DNA of 64,000 bases. Origin: Argentina anserina. Lineage: Eukaryota; Streptophyta; Magnoliopsida; Rosales; Rosaceae. Both the position numbers and the translations under genes were made by a program. Within the stretch, counting starts at the first letter, position 1. Each line of letters opens with the position of its first letter. Where the stretch lies: contig NC_065877.1 of the NCBI RefSeq assembly GCF_933775445.1, positions 34,856,694-34,920,693 of the forward strand, read 5' to 3'. The notes beneath the pieces were generated by a model that was given only the letters and a program-made list of their open reading frames with translations, made no database searches and was not told the origin of the DNA. Of the stretch, positions 10,255-24,160 are shown piece after piece.

Positions 10255-13129
10255 TGTAACGACCCTAAAATTTCGAGCTTAAAAACTCAAAATTTTAAAG
10301 TCGTTAGAACACCAAAACAATCTCAATGAAATCGAAATTTTTTAAAATGCACAGCGGATCATTACTGAGTTCTCAATACAACTCAGAAAACCAATTATTA
10401 CAACCCAAATTTATAATTTAACATTATTTAAGATGGAAATGTAATAATCCTCACAATCTCTCATAAAACTCACAATAAATCCACACCAATTCTCACACTC
10501 AAATCCACGCTAGAAACCTCACCACAAGCAGGATACGAACGACTTCGAGTCACCGGAGTCGTCACTCGATCTCTACTAATCAACACCTGTGGAATTATCC
10601 CCTACACCATCGAATTGGTGCACCGGGATTGTAAACACAAACCCGGTAAGCTTATAGCTCGTATGAGTAAAATGAAAATATAATTCACATATCAAAATAT
10701 ACGAAAAAATCACAAATCAACAAATATAAATGCACTCATGAGTCAATGGACGGCCCATCTGGTTGTCCCACAGAAATATGAAATGAAACGCTCATAATAA
10801 ATTAAGTAACCCTTCTGGTTACCCAAATACATTTATAATACGGGTATCAAGAACGCTGGTACACATCTGTTACTCCTCTCGTAATACACCGCTGATATTG
10901 GATAGCCACCCGCTACCCAACATCCAAAACAATCTGAGTACCCATGAGCAGATAATCACCCGTTACCTCACATGCAGTACTACGGCAGACAGACTAGAGC
11001 TCTAACTGTATCGTAACTTTCGCCCGGCCAAATGCTAGGTTCCGACTTGCCAAACACGTACAATAATCTCACATCATATTGTACCAAATCAAGTCCGAAG
11101 ACAAATCAACATTTTAACAATCTCCATGTTAAAATCACGTACAATAATCTCACATCATATTGTACAAATCAAAATCACATGCTCGATATATAAATCTCGT
11201 CATCAAAATGACATAAAACACGATAAAATCATAACAGTATATTATATAGCAAACTATATATATATATATGTACATATTTACCATTTATACAATATATATA
11301 TAATCCATTATATTATATACATGTCATATTTCATAAACACGTCCGAAGACAAAAACTCGTCCGAAGACAAAACTCGTCCGAAGACAAAACATTTTAACAA
11401 ACTCATGTTAAAACCACGTACGATAATCACACATCTTATTGTACAAAAATCAAATCACATGCTCAATATTTAATTCTCATCATCGAAATGACCAATTCCA
11501 ATGAATTCATAACAGTATATAATATAGCAAACTATATATATATGTACTTATTACCATTTATACAATATATATGTAATCCACTATATCGTATACATGTCGT
11601 AATTCAATATCAAAAACTCTTGTAAAATCCTGAATCTCCACAAGGGTAGATTCGTAAATATGTGCAATTTTACTCACCTTATCGACTCGAGCGTGATTTC
11701 CACAATTTCCGAAGATAATTCATTTCCTTGATTTATCGATCACCTTGAAAATATAAGAAAAGAATTTAGAAACGTTTCGTAAACTTTTAAATGCCGAAAC
11801 AGTAATAATCGGTTACTGTTCAGCAATTTTCGGTTTTACGAAATTACTGTTCATTATTACTATTCAGTGGTACTGTTCACTGTTCATGGTTACTATTCAC
11901 GTATTTACTATTTATGTATTAATGTGCAAATACACATCCAATATGTATCGTTGTAGGAGTACATACTGTTTACGTATTTCTGTACGTATAAATACTATTT
12001 AAATATACGTATTGTCTCAGTAAATAATAATTACCGAATTACCCTTCCAAAATTACTTTTAACATTTACTAAAAGTAATTTACATTTACATTTACCGTAC
12101 GTAAATAAAATTTACATTTACCGTACGTAAATCACATTTTTACAATTACCGTACGTAAAAATAAATTACAAAATTACCCTTTTCGGAAACACTGTTCACG
12201 CCACCGCACGTGGCGGCGCGTGGGGTGCACGCGCCACCTCCGGCAGGCCGCGCGTGGCGCTCACGCGCCGAACCTAGGACCGGCGCGTAGCACGGCACCG
12301 CCGCCCCAAAACTCCTCCTTTTTTCCCCCTCTTCCTCCCCACGCCTTCACGCCGTCCCTAGACCATCCACGCCCTCACACGCGCCGCTTAAGGCGGCGGT
12401 ATCCCCCTCTTCCTTCCTCCTCCCCCGATCTGCAACAAATCATTCCAATCCCAACAAAACCACACCAAACAACCATACAATCAATCAATTCAACTCACCC
12501 TTACCTAATCCACGCCTTGAAGTCACCGGAGATCGTCGGAGGGATGCATGACAGCGGCGATGGAACTTGCAGACCTCGGGTTGGAGCGGAGAGACTCACG
12601 CCGGCGCGGGGAGGTATGGCGAGCTCAAGGGTTGCTGCGGTTGTCCGTGCGAAGCTTCCCAGGCCGGCGGTGTGCGACACGGACAAGTGGAGGTGGAGAT
12701 CGCCGGAGCTGGTTTGAGAGGGAGAGAGTGAATCGGGTGAGAGGGAGAGGGAGGCAGAGAGAAGAGAGAAAATGAGGGGTTTCCACTTTTGGAAACCCTA
12801 GCTGATTAAACATCCTTTTTATACTATTTTCCAAAATCGGAAACAACTTCTAACGTTAATAACTTTTATGTACAACGTCCGATTAGAACGCGTCACATAT
12901 CCACGAACTCGTATCGACGAGCCCTACAACTTTCGTGAAGGAAGTTTTCGCAACCGAGCGACGAAATAAAAGTCGATATATTCGTTCGGAAACGTAACGT
13001 TTTTCGAATTAAACGTATCCGTTACTCGTTTCATAACGTCGTAACCAATCACATTCATTCTAATTAAATTTCACAATTTATAGAATTCAAATCAAACTCA
13101 AATATTGTTTGAAATTTAGGGTTATTACA
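10255..13129 (-). mobile_element. Solo LTR, large TGTAAYRACCC family, copy B
   Basis: On the plus strand it starts TGTAACGACCC and ends GGGTTATTACA, the mirror image of copy A, so it lies in minus orientation. A perfect 5-bp target duplication, AAGAG, sits at 10250-10254 and 13130-13134. Length is 2,875 bp. The promoter TATA region (TTTTTATACT on the plus strand, about 12818-12827) is near the right end, the GC-rich segment at about 12195-12700, and the stem-loop chain at about 10600-10990. The palindromic minisatellite is reduced to one or two units near 11970-12010. It carries no internal domain. It separates the two At5g03900-like copies and has its left edge 88 bp from the start codon of the decayed one. 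Confidence 0.8.
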
Positions 13130-13134
13130 AAGAG

Positions 13135-13891
13135 TCCAAAACAAATCACACTAATCGAACGACACTAAGCATGTTTGAAAGACGATCATCAAGATCCAAT
13201 ATTATCTTTATTAATTTCCTTTTGAAATGTTGGAACGATAATTTTTTGAAAAGAAAAATGTTGGACGGATATTTGTTGAAGTTTACAGGAATACAGCGGA
13301 ACTCGTCAATGTGACACGGGTTTAGGTCGAGGAAACCACATAATCATGACAGTATGCCCTTCAACACTTCTCGATCAATTTGAAAAGTATTTTGTACTAT
13401 ATTAGTACATTCCACGTCTATATATGCATTAACGATACCTAACGAATCCATAGACCACCATTAGGAACACTAAAGAATTCAGTATCTCGTGTATTATCTT
13501 CGCTCAGTTCGCTGTCAAAGTCAACGATTGGCAATCTTTTTAGATCTCCTTGAGCAATCATCAATCAATTAATATGGTTAAACACACTGATATGGCAAGT
13601 TTCGATAGTCTTGATATATGCCCACTTTTATGGATGATCGAATCAATATTTTTAATTAATATTCAATAGAGTGCCGATTATATTTGTATCTTTGGGATAT
13701 GCAATAAAATAGTTATAATTCCACGGAATACATTTGTATCTGCTATATTGATCATTTGATCTATCAAATATGAAAAACTCAAATTCTAATCTGAGACTCT
13801 GAGAGCCTATAGCCTGTACAGGCTTATTACAGAAAGGTTATGTTGAGCACAATAAACGTTGTGGAGGTACCATAGATTATCTCTTGCTTCT
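13135..13891. other. Intergenic, no gene recognised
   Basis: AT-rich spacer between LTR copy B and the stop codon of the minus-strand gene at 13892. It probably includes that gene's 3' untranslated region and terminator. No other structure seen. Confidence 0.4.
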
Positions 13892-14875
13892 TCAGTACTT
13901 GAGAATTCCAGCCATAGTTCGAGCACTAACGATCTTTTGTCTTAGCAGGAGATCAGGAGATTCAAGTGCTTCAGCAGCATGTTGTCTTCTTCGGTTTCGT
14001 TTTTCAATGCCAGCATTCTTATAAAGATATATGAGTCCAAATAACATAAACCTGAACAATGGAATCAATACAAAAAAAGAAATAACAGAACTATCGAGTA
14101 GTAGTACGGCGGTGTATAACATTGTACTACCTTTTATCTTCAGTATCCACCTTTTAATTAGATAAATATAGACTTCCCGAAGAACTAAACCAAATGAGAC
14201 AACCCTTACTCTCTCAAAACCGCTAGTCTTACTGAATTGCCATTTCTTCTCCTTGAAGAATTTTTGCTCAACGTCGTGCAGTTCCTTATCTTCCGGCTGT
14301 AGTGATATAAACCGGTAGAGAACGTTGCCCTCTTCATCAGTTACAGGATGACCCTCATATCTTTCAAGAACAGGTTTCATGAAACTTTCCACATTGATTG
14401 GGTCGTTCTTAATTTTCCCTGAAGTTTCTAAACCATCAAGATACGGAGCAAGCTCTTCGGCCGCTACAATACCACCCTTGGAGGTTATGAATTGTTCAAT
14501 CAACTTCCATCTGTTCTCTTCATGAACTCCTTTGTTTGGATTACCGTCGCCGAAAACGAATGACCATATAGAACCAGCAAATTTCAACAAGGAGTTCTTA
14601 TGTCCGGACACTTCCGATGCCGGAACTGGCTCAGATTGATTTTGCACCACCGATGTTTTAAAGTGGTCACGTCTCCCACAGTTGCTATTGTAGGAGCCAA
14701 CGCTTGCTCTCACAACAGGTACCAAAACCCTAGTTTCTCGAACCTTCAAGCACCTTGGGAAAGCCGAGCTTGGTATAAGATGAGGGAAGGTCTTAGAAGG
14801 TTTGGGGTTAAGGAAAAGGTCCAGAGGACGAGGCATTGGTACAAGTACAGAGCTGGTCGCGACTATGGCCTCCAT
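13892..14875 (-). CDS. At5g03900-like chloroplast membrane protein, intronless
   Basis: A 327-residue single-exon gene. The N-terminus (MEAIVATSSVLVPMPRPLDL) is Ser/Pro/basic-rich and looks like a plastid transit peptide. Family blocks follow in order: SIWSFVFGDGNPNKG, NRWKLIEQFITSKGGIVAAE, ELAPYL, VLERYEGHPVTDEEGN, VLYRFISLQPE, KFFKEKKWQFSKT, two hydrophobic probable membrane segments, then KNAGIEKRNRR and ESPDLLLRQKIVSARTMAG. Between YRF and KFF it lacks the arginine- and tryptophan-rich stretch I recall from the Arabidopsis protein, and it ends early after ARTMAGILKY. An uninterrupted frame supports function, but absence of introns and trimmed regions suggest a retrocopy. The biochemical role is unknown; the iron-sulphur label attached to the family is not supported by anything visible here. 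It is head-to-head with RPL34, 289 bp apart. Confidence 0.75.
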   Translation of the reverse strand: MEAIVATSSVLVPMPRPLDLFLNPKPSKTFPHLIPSSAFPRCLKVRETRVLVPVVRASVGSYNSNCGRRDHFKTSVVQNQSEPVPASEVSGHKNSLLKFAGSIWSFVFGDGNPNKGVHEENRWKLIEQFITSKGGIVAAEELAPYLDGLETSGKIKNDPINVESFMKPVLERYEGHPVTDEEGNVLYRFISLQPEDKELHDVEQKFFKEKKWQFSKTSGFERVRVVSFGLVLREVYIYLIKRWILKIKGSTMLYTAVLLLDSSVISFFVLIPLFRFMLFGLIYLYKNAGIEKRNRRRQHAAEALESPDLLLRQKIVSARTMAGILKY

Positions 14876-16388
<1,513 letters not shown>

Positions 16389-17067
16389 ATGATGCTGCCA
16401 ATGAAGCAAAAGCCTTTTGAATTATAAGATAATGGTTGAGCAAAGATTTTGACTTAGGTTGTGTTGATGAACGATTTCCAGCTAAATTGGAATGCTTTAT
16501 TGTTATTCACTACTTTGATTACTTGGGTATTTCATTTCAATGACAAGTGTTTCTATTTCGTGATTAATATCTTCAGAAATGATCTGTTAATCCGGTCAAG
16601 TTCAGATCAATAGCTCAGTATTAAATCGCCGTCGTCTTTAGGCGCTTCATGCACCTGCAGCACCATTGAACAACGCGTTCTTTTAGGTACTACACTAACA
16701 GAAATCTTGATGCCGTAAAATGTTGGTATTGTGTTTCAACAAGTTTCACATTGTCTAACGTACGGTGGCCGGAATTAATTGCATTGAACGGAACTGAATC
16801 AAACGTTTCACTATTACCGGGCTATCCCTATGTATTGGAAACTTAGCAACTCAAAAAGCAGGGTAGAATAGTAAATCACTATGCATCAGTGACAAGTGCG
16901 AAGAGTAGACAAGAGGTCCCAGCAGAACGAACCCTTATCTCTGTTGTTGTTAACTACTACTTCCAAGCTTCTCAAGTCCCAGAAATCGATTACGTAGAGA
17001 AATTTGCAGGCTTGTCTTTATTCTTTTCTGAACCGGAAACATTGGGTCGCAGAGCCATCACTGGAAA
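16389..17067. other. RPL34 3' region and DEG8 upstream region
   Basis: Same-strand intergene. The first part should be the RPL34 3' untranslated region; the part before 17068 should be the DEG8 promoter and leader. No TATA box or repeat stands out. Confidence 0.4.
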
Positions 17068-20000
17068 ATGCAAGTGTTGGCATGCAATTCTGGTCCTCTT
17101 CAATCTCAAGCATTGAGATTGGGCAACCCCAACTGCCGCTTCATTGGAAGAAGGCAGCTCTTCTTCAATGGCATGTCCTCTGCTTTCTCTGAAACTCCAT
17201 CCAATCGTATCCATCATTCTCCAGACGGCGGTGTTTCTCTCTCCCCCATATCCTCTCCAAGGTCCATTTCAACCTTGCACTACACTCTTGAATTGTACCA
17301 GCCTTTTGGGTTGTATCTTATTTATTGTTCAAGTTTCTGGGTTTTCTCATTGTGTTGTATCATATATTCATATTGTTTGATCCTTTTAGGACTGTTAAAG
17401 AACTGGGCAAGGGTATAGAGCCTTTAGTGGGCGAGAGTACCCCCTTCACAACTAGGAGGGCTATGTTTGCGAGTATATTCATGTACTCGCTGTATGATCC
17501 TTCAAGGTACTTGTCAGGTTCGCACAATTTTCAGCTTTGTGTTCATTTCAAGTTGGATGATGTACTAGGACTGTCAAGAATGTCATATCAAAATTATGCA
17601 GTTTGATGCAAAAACATTGAGGTTCTAATAAGCTATGCAGTCAGAAGCTTTACACTTTCTTTTGTTTGGACGATCCACTTCTGAGCTATGATACTTAATG
17701 TAGCCTCAGTACTTACTACCAATATGCCCATCGGCTTCTGATGTTGCGCTTTTTTAGGGATTTACAGCTTTAGCTTTAGGGGATCCATCTGTTACAATTG
17801 AAGAAGTAACGCCCCCAGTTTTTGCTTCCGGGGTACTCTTCCCCACTGAGGTTTGTAATTTGCCACAATTTGTGTCCCTTTTATATGGGGGAGTTGGTTT
17901 TTAATCATCTTTTTCTCTGATTTTGTGGCTTGATTGTTATGATATGTGTCTGACGGACAGGAAAGAATTGTCGAACTCTTTGAGAAGAACACGTATTCTG
18001 TTGTTAACATTTTTGACGTAACATTGCGCCCTCAACTTAATGTAACTGGTGTGGTTGAGGTGTGTGGCTGTTTTTGTCTTCTCCTTTTATGTTGTCCTTT
18101 ACTGGAAGTAGACTTATCACCTTTGTTTCATTTTTCTTTTAATTCATTGTTTCTTAGCAAAATGTAGCACTACCATATTTGAAGTATGAAAAATATTGTC
18201 AGAGAAAGTAATTGTCTTATAATTGTACCAGCAGGTTCCCGAAGGAAACGGTTCAGGAGTCGTTTGGGATAAACAAGGACACATTGTAACAAACTATCAT
18301 GGTAAGAGCTAGATTAGCTTTGCTTTCAAAATCCAGTTTAGCCTTTTCTAATGTAATCCCTCCGGCTGTGGAGGTGATCATAACCTCCGAGTGTAATGAT
18401 CATTAATCAATGAAGTAAATTCATTGCCCTAAAAAAAAACTATCATGGTAAGAGCTTCTGGTGAAGCTACTTGAATTATCATGTAATAAGTTGATTGTGC
18501 GAATTGCATATGTCTTGCAATATTTTCTCAACTAGCTGTTTTTCTAGTATTGCTATAAAGAATTTATGTGTTCACATTCACTGCTAATGACCAGCTGTAA
18601 TTTAATTCCCCTCCATGCTATACACTGATTCATTTGTATTCGTTTCCTTCTTCTACATGTCTGTTGAATCACAACCAGGTTCTCACTTGGAATTCGATAC
18701 ATCTTTTAGCATCTTTTTATTATCAAGAATTAACCTCAAAAAGTATTTGTATAAACAAGAATATAACATCCTTTGTCCTGCACTTGTGATTTTCGGATTA
18801 GACTGAAATTTGATGATAACAGTTTCTTTACTTCCAGTTATTGGCAATGCACTCTCAAGAAATCCAGGTCTTGGGGAGGTTGTTGCACGAGTTAACATTC
18901 TAGCATTGGATGGGTAAGATGTCAGAGCATTTATGGAGAGTCTACTAAGCAATGTCATAATCAAGAAACTGACCCATCTCATTTTCTTGATTATCTAAAA
19001 AGGGTACAGAAAAATTTTGAGGGTACATTAGTTGGTGCTGATCGTGCAAAGGATCTTGCTGTCCTGAAGGTATTCTTTTACTATTTGTGCCATGATAATA
19101 ATTTGCTTCAATGACAATGTTCTCGATTTTTGTCCACTTTTGCTGTACTGTACCAATTTATGGCTTAATTCAACATGTCAACTCAACCACTATATGCCTG
19201 TTATTTTGTTATACCGTTGACCTGAAGTTTAAAGTTTGATTCATCACTAGTATTCTGTGGTTAATGTCCTAAAAGTTTACAAGTACCTTGGTACTGATAT
19301 CTCTAAATTACTAGGTTGAAGCCTCTGAAGATCTGCTGCGGCCAATTGTTGTGGGGCAGTCATCTTCTCTAAGAGTTGGGCAGCAGTGTTTAGCAATTGG
19401 AAATCCATTTGGTTTTGATCATACCCTTACTGTTGGAGTTATTAGTGGATTGAATCGAGACATTTATAGTCAAGCAGGAGTCACCATTAATGGTGGAATT
19501 CAAACAGATGCAGCTATCAATCCTGGGAACAGGTTAGTCTCTTCATTCTAATGTAAAAAGTGTCGGTGCAGAAGTTTTCGTCCCCACTTTATTTTTTGAC
19601 ATAAAGGAACTCACCACTGCCAATCATTTTCACCCTCCATAATTTTTTCAAGCTCTTTAATTGATACACACATATTTCCTATAGTCAGTGAGCAAGTAGC
19701 TAAATGCTAATGTTAGTCATTACCTGCTTCTAACTCCTACTCTGCCAGTGGAGGACCCCTGCTAGATTCGAAAGGAAATTTGATTGGGATAAATACTGCA
19801 ATATTTACTCAGACGGGTAAGTAATGTGAAAGTAACATCCATCATAAAGTCTCTATTATATCTAAAACTTAAAATATAAGACTTGGCAATTGTAATGATT
19901 TCCCACTAAGTTTGGTTGGATTTGCAGGGACATCAGCAGGTGTAGGATTTGCTATCCAATCATCAACTGTGCTAAAAATTGTTCCTCAGTTGATCCAATT

Positions 20001-20851
20001 TGGCAGAGTATGTGTACTTGCCCAGTATTTAAAGTTCCAGTCATTCTTAACTTTCCTCTTATTTATTTTGACGAGTCAGCACTCAGTTTTACACCTTGGC
20101 CAGTAGACTTCGTTTCACTCTTTCCTAATTGGTTTAGCACAGGATGCTTCTTTGCTCTATGATGTTATAGATTTATTGTTTCTTTTCCTGGATGACATGC
20201 ACTTTTGTGAAGATAGATTATAAGAACCACTCGAAGGAGAGAAACATTTGGACTATACCAGAAGACACTTACATGGTTATCCCTTTTGTGCTGGTTCCTC
20301 CATGTCAGGTTGTTAGAGCTGGTTTGAATGTAGATATAGCTCCAGACCTGATTGCAAATCAGCTTAATGTTCGATATGGAGCTCTTATTCTACAGGTATC
20401 GTGTGGATCTCAAGTGATGCAAGTCATTTAATCTCTAATGCTGAAATGTTTTCAAACAACTTTGCAATTCTTCAGGTCCCTAAAAATAGTGTTGCAGCCA
20501 AGGCTGGCCTACTTCCCACCACAAGGGGATTTGCGGGTAACATAGTCCTCGGGGATGTCATTGTTGGAGTTAACAACATACCTGTGAGCTTATGCTTATT
20601 CAAACTATTATCCTTACTTCTCTTCTTGAGATACTTGATTACTTGCAGTAAATGTGGACATAAGACCCTTATATCAGTTATATGGAAATAGTTACTTAGC
20701 TTGATTCTATATCTTATAACAGATCAAAAACCAAGCAGAGTTGAACAGCGTATTGGATGAATTTAGAGTGGGGGAGAAAGTAACCTTAAATATTCAGAGG
20801 AGCGGTGAAAATTTGGAGGTTCCCATAATATTGGAGGAAAAAAGTTCATAA
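17068..20851 (+). CDS. DEG8: Chloroplast Do-like protease 8 (DEG8/HhoA)
   Basis: ATP-independent trypsin-like serine protease of the thylakoid lumen, known to work with DEG5 in turnover of damaged photosystem II reaction-centre protein. Thirteen exons: 17068-17261, 17390-17517, 17768-17850, 17961-18059, 18235-18301, 18838-18913, 19003-19069, 19315-19532, 19749-19816, 19928-20007, 20309-20395, 20476-20583, 20723-20851, giving 467 residues (Arabidopsis DEG8 about 448). The N-terminus has a transit region, then a twin-arginine plus hydrophobic stretch (TTRRAMFASIFMYSL) as for lumenal Tat cargo. The catalytic triad is visible: His in TNYHVIGNA, Asp in ADRAKDLAVLK, Ser in NPGNSGGPLL. A single PDZ domain fills the C-terminus (GALILQVP to GDVIVGVNN), which fits DEG8 rather than PDZ-less DEG5. 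It ends LEEKSS, as I recall for the Arabidopsis protein. The exon 5 donor is copied downstream by a small insertion. Confidence 0.96.
18311..18436 (+). mobile_element. Small poly(A)-tailed retro-insertion in DEG8 intron 5
   Basis: A roughly 126-bp insert ends in an A run (9 As, counting those shared with the repeat) and is flanked by a perfect direct repeat ACTATCATGGTAAGAGCT (18293-18310 and 18439-18456), up to 20 bp if adjoining As are counted. A long target duplication plus poly(A) tail is the mark of target-primed reverse transcription, i.e. a SINE or a 5'-truncated LINE. The duplicated target includes the last bases of exon 5 and the GTAAGAG donor, so an extra donor now stands at about 18448. 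Confidence 0.8.
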
Positions 20852-21024
20852 TTGAGTTTGCTGGTGAATTTTGCTTGTTAATCAGCACACCATATGCTCA
20901 TGTATACGAGAGTATATTATTGTTCTGTGTCTGATATACGATGAGGAATTAGTGACTGTATATAGAAATTTATGGTTCTGGGAAAGTAATATGTACCAGC
21001 AGGTAGCTAAATGCTTAACAATAT

Positions 21025-21779
21025 TTATCCATCTGGATCATCAGAATCCGGCATCTCATATCGGAAAATAGGGCAATAGTGACTCCGTCTCAGCCATTTC
21101 TCAATGCAAGGTCTATGAAGTACGAAACGTATGCAAACATGGCATTTGAGCAGCATACTTTCCGGCAGTAAACTCATCGGAACAGATGGTACAGTCATCC
21201 CTTTCACCTGGCCGTTCCATATTATTTCTCCTAGGAGATTGCCTTTCCATAAGCCGTTATGATCTTGAGTTCACTGTCCAAAACTTCGGCTTATTAAGAA
21301 TGAGGTAACAATGAGGAGTTATACTTGCAGGACATTGTGACATTATATTGTTAGAGATCTCTAAGTACAAAACTTTCACCATACATGCATAGCTGCAAAT
21401 TAATCCAGATATCAAAGAACAAGCATATCCATTTCCATTGATAATATTTATATCATTTCTACAGAAAACATTTATGGTTTCCATGGACGACAGTCTACAC
21501 AAACAATCTGCCATATAAGTTGTACAATTCTGGATCCTTCATGATGTCTGATTTGGTTGTTTTAAGTTTCCATACATCAGTAATAGGGGGAAATGGATCC
21601 TCCCCATCTTCGCAAAGATACATATGAGCCAAAGGATCAGGCACTGATTTCCCTTCCCAGTCGTCATCATCGAAGTGGTACTCAGGCCGATACTCGCAAC
21701 ACTTGGCAGACGATCTTATATCTAATTCCAACTCTTGCGTTTCTTGGGTTTGGGATAGACCCACGGAACGGGCAATCAT
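21025..21779 (-). pseudogene. RING-H2-type gene remnant
   Basis: On the minus strand, 21220 down to 21025 encodes a RING-H2 finger in two frames: DDCTICSDEFTAGKYAAQM with MPCLHTF in one frame, then, after a shift near 21120, CIEKWLRRSHYCPIFRYEMP in another. The last zinc ligand expected in CPxC is Phe (CPIF). The shift and the lost cysteine both argue against a working E3 ligase. Upstream, the open frame 21779-21495 (acidic, with YRPEYHFDDDDWEGKSVPD and DPELYNLYGRLF) may be the N-terminal part of the same gene; this link is inference. The segment between them is AT-rich without homology that I recognise. It lies tail-to-tail with DEG8. Confidence 0.55.
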
Positions 21780-22378
21780 ATGTCAAGTGTTCATTTTCCA
21801 ACTCACAAACGTCACAAAATTCTCCATCATCAAATCAAATTCATCTGTGTGATTGTCAGTATCCATTGTCAAATAAAAAAATAGATATAATTAGAACAAG
21901 CACAACCCGTGCATGTTAAGGTTTACACTATCAAATAAAATAAGAAAACCTACCTTCATCCAATAGACCTTGGCTTTAAGTGTACCTTCATCCAATAGAC
22001 CTTGGCTTTAAGTGTATCTTCCTCGCCTCCTCGGCTTCACTGAACTTAAAACCATTGCAATTGCATCGCCATAGGACAACACATAAATATATAGAATAAT
22101 AGAAAATTAGAAAGCATGCATGCATGCATGCATATATTTAATACAATTCGTTAAGCCATACTTTGACGAAGGTAACTCAGTAGAGCTATGTTTATTTTGT
22201 CTGGTATGGTTGAGGCTCTTGATCGAATAAGAGTTTGAAACTTTGAATAGTAACTTTGCAAGTAAGCAACATGACAGAAAAGGTTTTGGATTATCTAAAT
22301 TATATAATATGTAAGGATGTTGCTTTCAAATAGATCGATTTCTCTTCCTTGATTACTCTGCAACATATTTTTAGGCCT
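21780..22378. other. Intergenic with a 32-bp tandem duplication
   Basis: No gene recognised. At about 21952-22017 a unit of 32 bp containing CCAATAGACCTTGGCTTTAA is present twice in tandem. A short (GCAT)n run follows at about 22113-22132. Confidence 0.6.
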
Positions 22379-23869
22379 ATATATGTAACGACCCCAAAAT
22401 TTCGAGCTTAAAAACTCAAAATTCTAAAGTCGTTAAACACCAAATAATCTCAAATAAATCGAAATCATTAAAGTGTAACAGCGGATCAATTCTGAGTTCT
22501 CAATACAACTCAGTCAACCAATTATTACAACCCAAATTTATAATCCATACATAAAATGGAAATGTAATAATCCTCACAAATCACTCACAAATCTCACAAA
22601 TGAAATTACACAGCTTCTCACACACAAACCCACGCTAAAACCTCACCACAAGTAGGATAAGAACGACTTCAAGCCTCTGTAGTCGTCACTCAACCCCCAC
22701 TAATCAGCACCTGCAGAATTATCCCCTACACCATCGAATTGGTGCACCGGGATTGTAAACACAAACCCAGTAAGCTTATAGCTCGTATGAGTAAAATCAA
22801 AATATAATTCGCATATCAAAATATACGAAAGATCACAAAACAACAAATATAAATGCCCCCATGAGCCAATGGTCAGTCCATCTGGTTGACCCAAAGAAAT
22901 ATGAAATAAAAAGCTCATGAGGAAATTAAGTAACCCTTCTGGTTACCCAATGCATTTATAATACGGGTACCAAGAACGCTGGTACACATCTGTTACCCCT
23001 CTCGTAATACACCGTTGATATTGGATAGCCACCCGCTACCCAACATCCAAAATACACCGAGTACCCATGAGCAGATAACCACCCGTTACCTCGCATGCAG
23101 TACTAAGGCAGACAGACTAGAGCTCTAACTGTATCGTAACTTTCGTCCGGCCAAAGGCTAGGTTTCGACTTGCCAAACACGTACAATAATCTCCCATCAT
23201 ATTGTATCAAAAATCAGGTCCGAAGACAATTCACATTTTAACAATCTCAATGTTAAAAATCACGTACAATAATCCCACATCATATTGTACAATTCAAATC
23301 ACATGCTCAATATAATCACAATAAAATCATAACAGTATATTATATAGCAAACTATATATATTCGTACTTATTTACCATTTATACAATATATATATAATCC
23401 ACTATATCTTATACATGTCATATTTCACTACACATGCTCATTTCTCACTTCCGTCATCGAAATGACTATTTTTAATGAATTAATAACAGTACGTAATTTA
23501 ATGAACTATATATATAATATGTACTTATTACCATTATACTGTATATATGTAGTCCACTAAATTATATACATGTTGTAATTCATTTGATAAACACACTTGC
23601 AAAAATGTTGAATCACCACGAGGGTAGATTCGTAATTCAGTGAGATTTTACTCACCTTATTGACTTGAGCGTAATTCCACAATTCCCGATGCTAATTCCT
23701 TTCCTCGATTTAACGATCACCTTAAAAGAATAAGAAAAGAATTTAGAATCGTTTCGTAAACCTTTAAATGCCAAAACAGTAATAAACGGTTACTGTTCAG
23801 CAATTTTGGTTTATACGAAGTTACTGTTCACTGTTCACTATTCACGGTTACTGTACAATACACAATTAA

Positions 23870-24160
23870 TACGTATTTCTGTACGTATAAGTACTATATA
23901 CGTATTTCTGTACGTATAAATACTATATACGTATTTCTGTACGTATAAGTACTATATACGTATTTCTATACGTATAAGTACTATATACGTATTTCTGTAC
24001 GTATAATTATTATATACGTATTTCTGTACGTATAATTATTAAATACGTATTTATGTACGTATAAATAATAATACATATTTCTGTACGTATAAATATTAAT
24101 ACGTATTTCTGTACGTATAATTATTAATACGTATTTCTGTACGTATACGTACGATTTAAA
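23870..24160 (-). repeat. Palindromic minisatellite in LTR C
   Basis: About ten units of ACGTATTTCTGTACGTAT with AT spacers (AAGTACTAT, AAATACTAT, AATTATTAT), the reverse-strand equivalent of the array in copy A. It begins only 8 bp inside the left edge of tandem unit 1. Confidence 0.85.

Noticed and set aside
12220..12717. Pro/His/Arg-rich open frame of 165 codons, with similar frames at 1298, 24348, 39421 and 43646
   Set aside because: All sit in the same GC-rich block of the LTR family, differ in frame and length among copies, and show no conserved protein; GC content explains the absence of stops.
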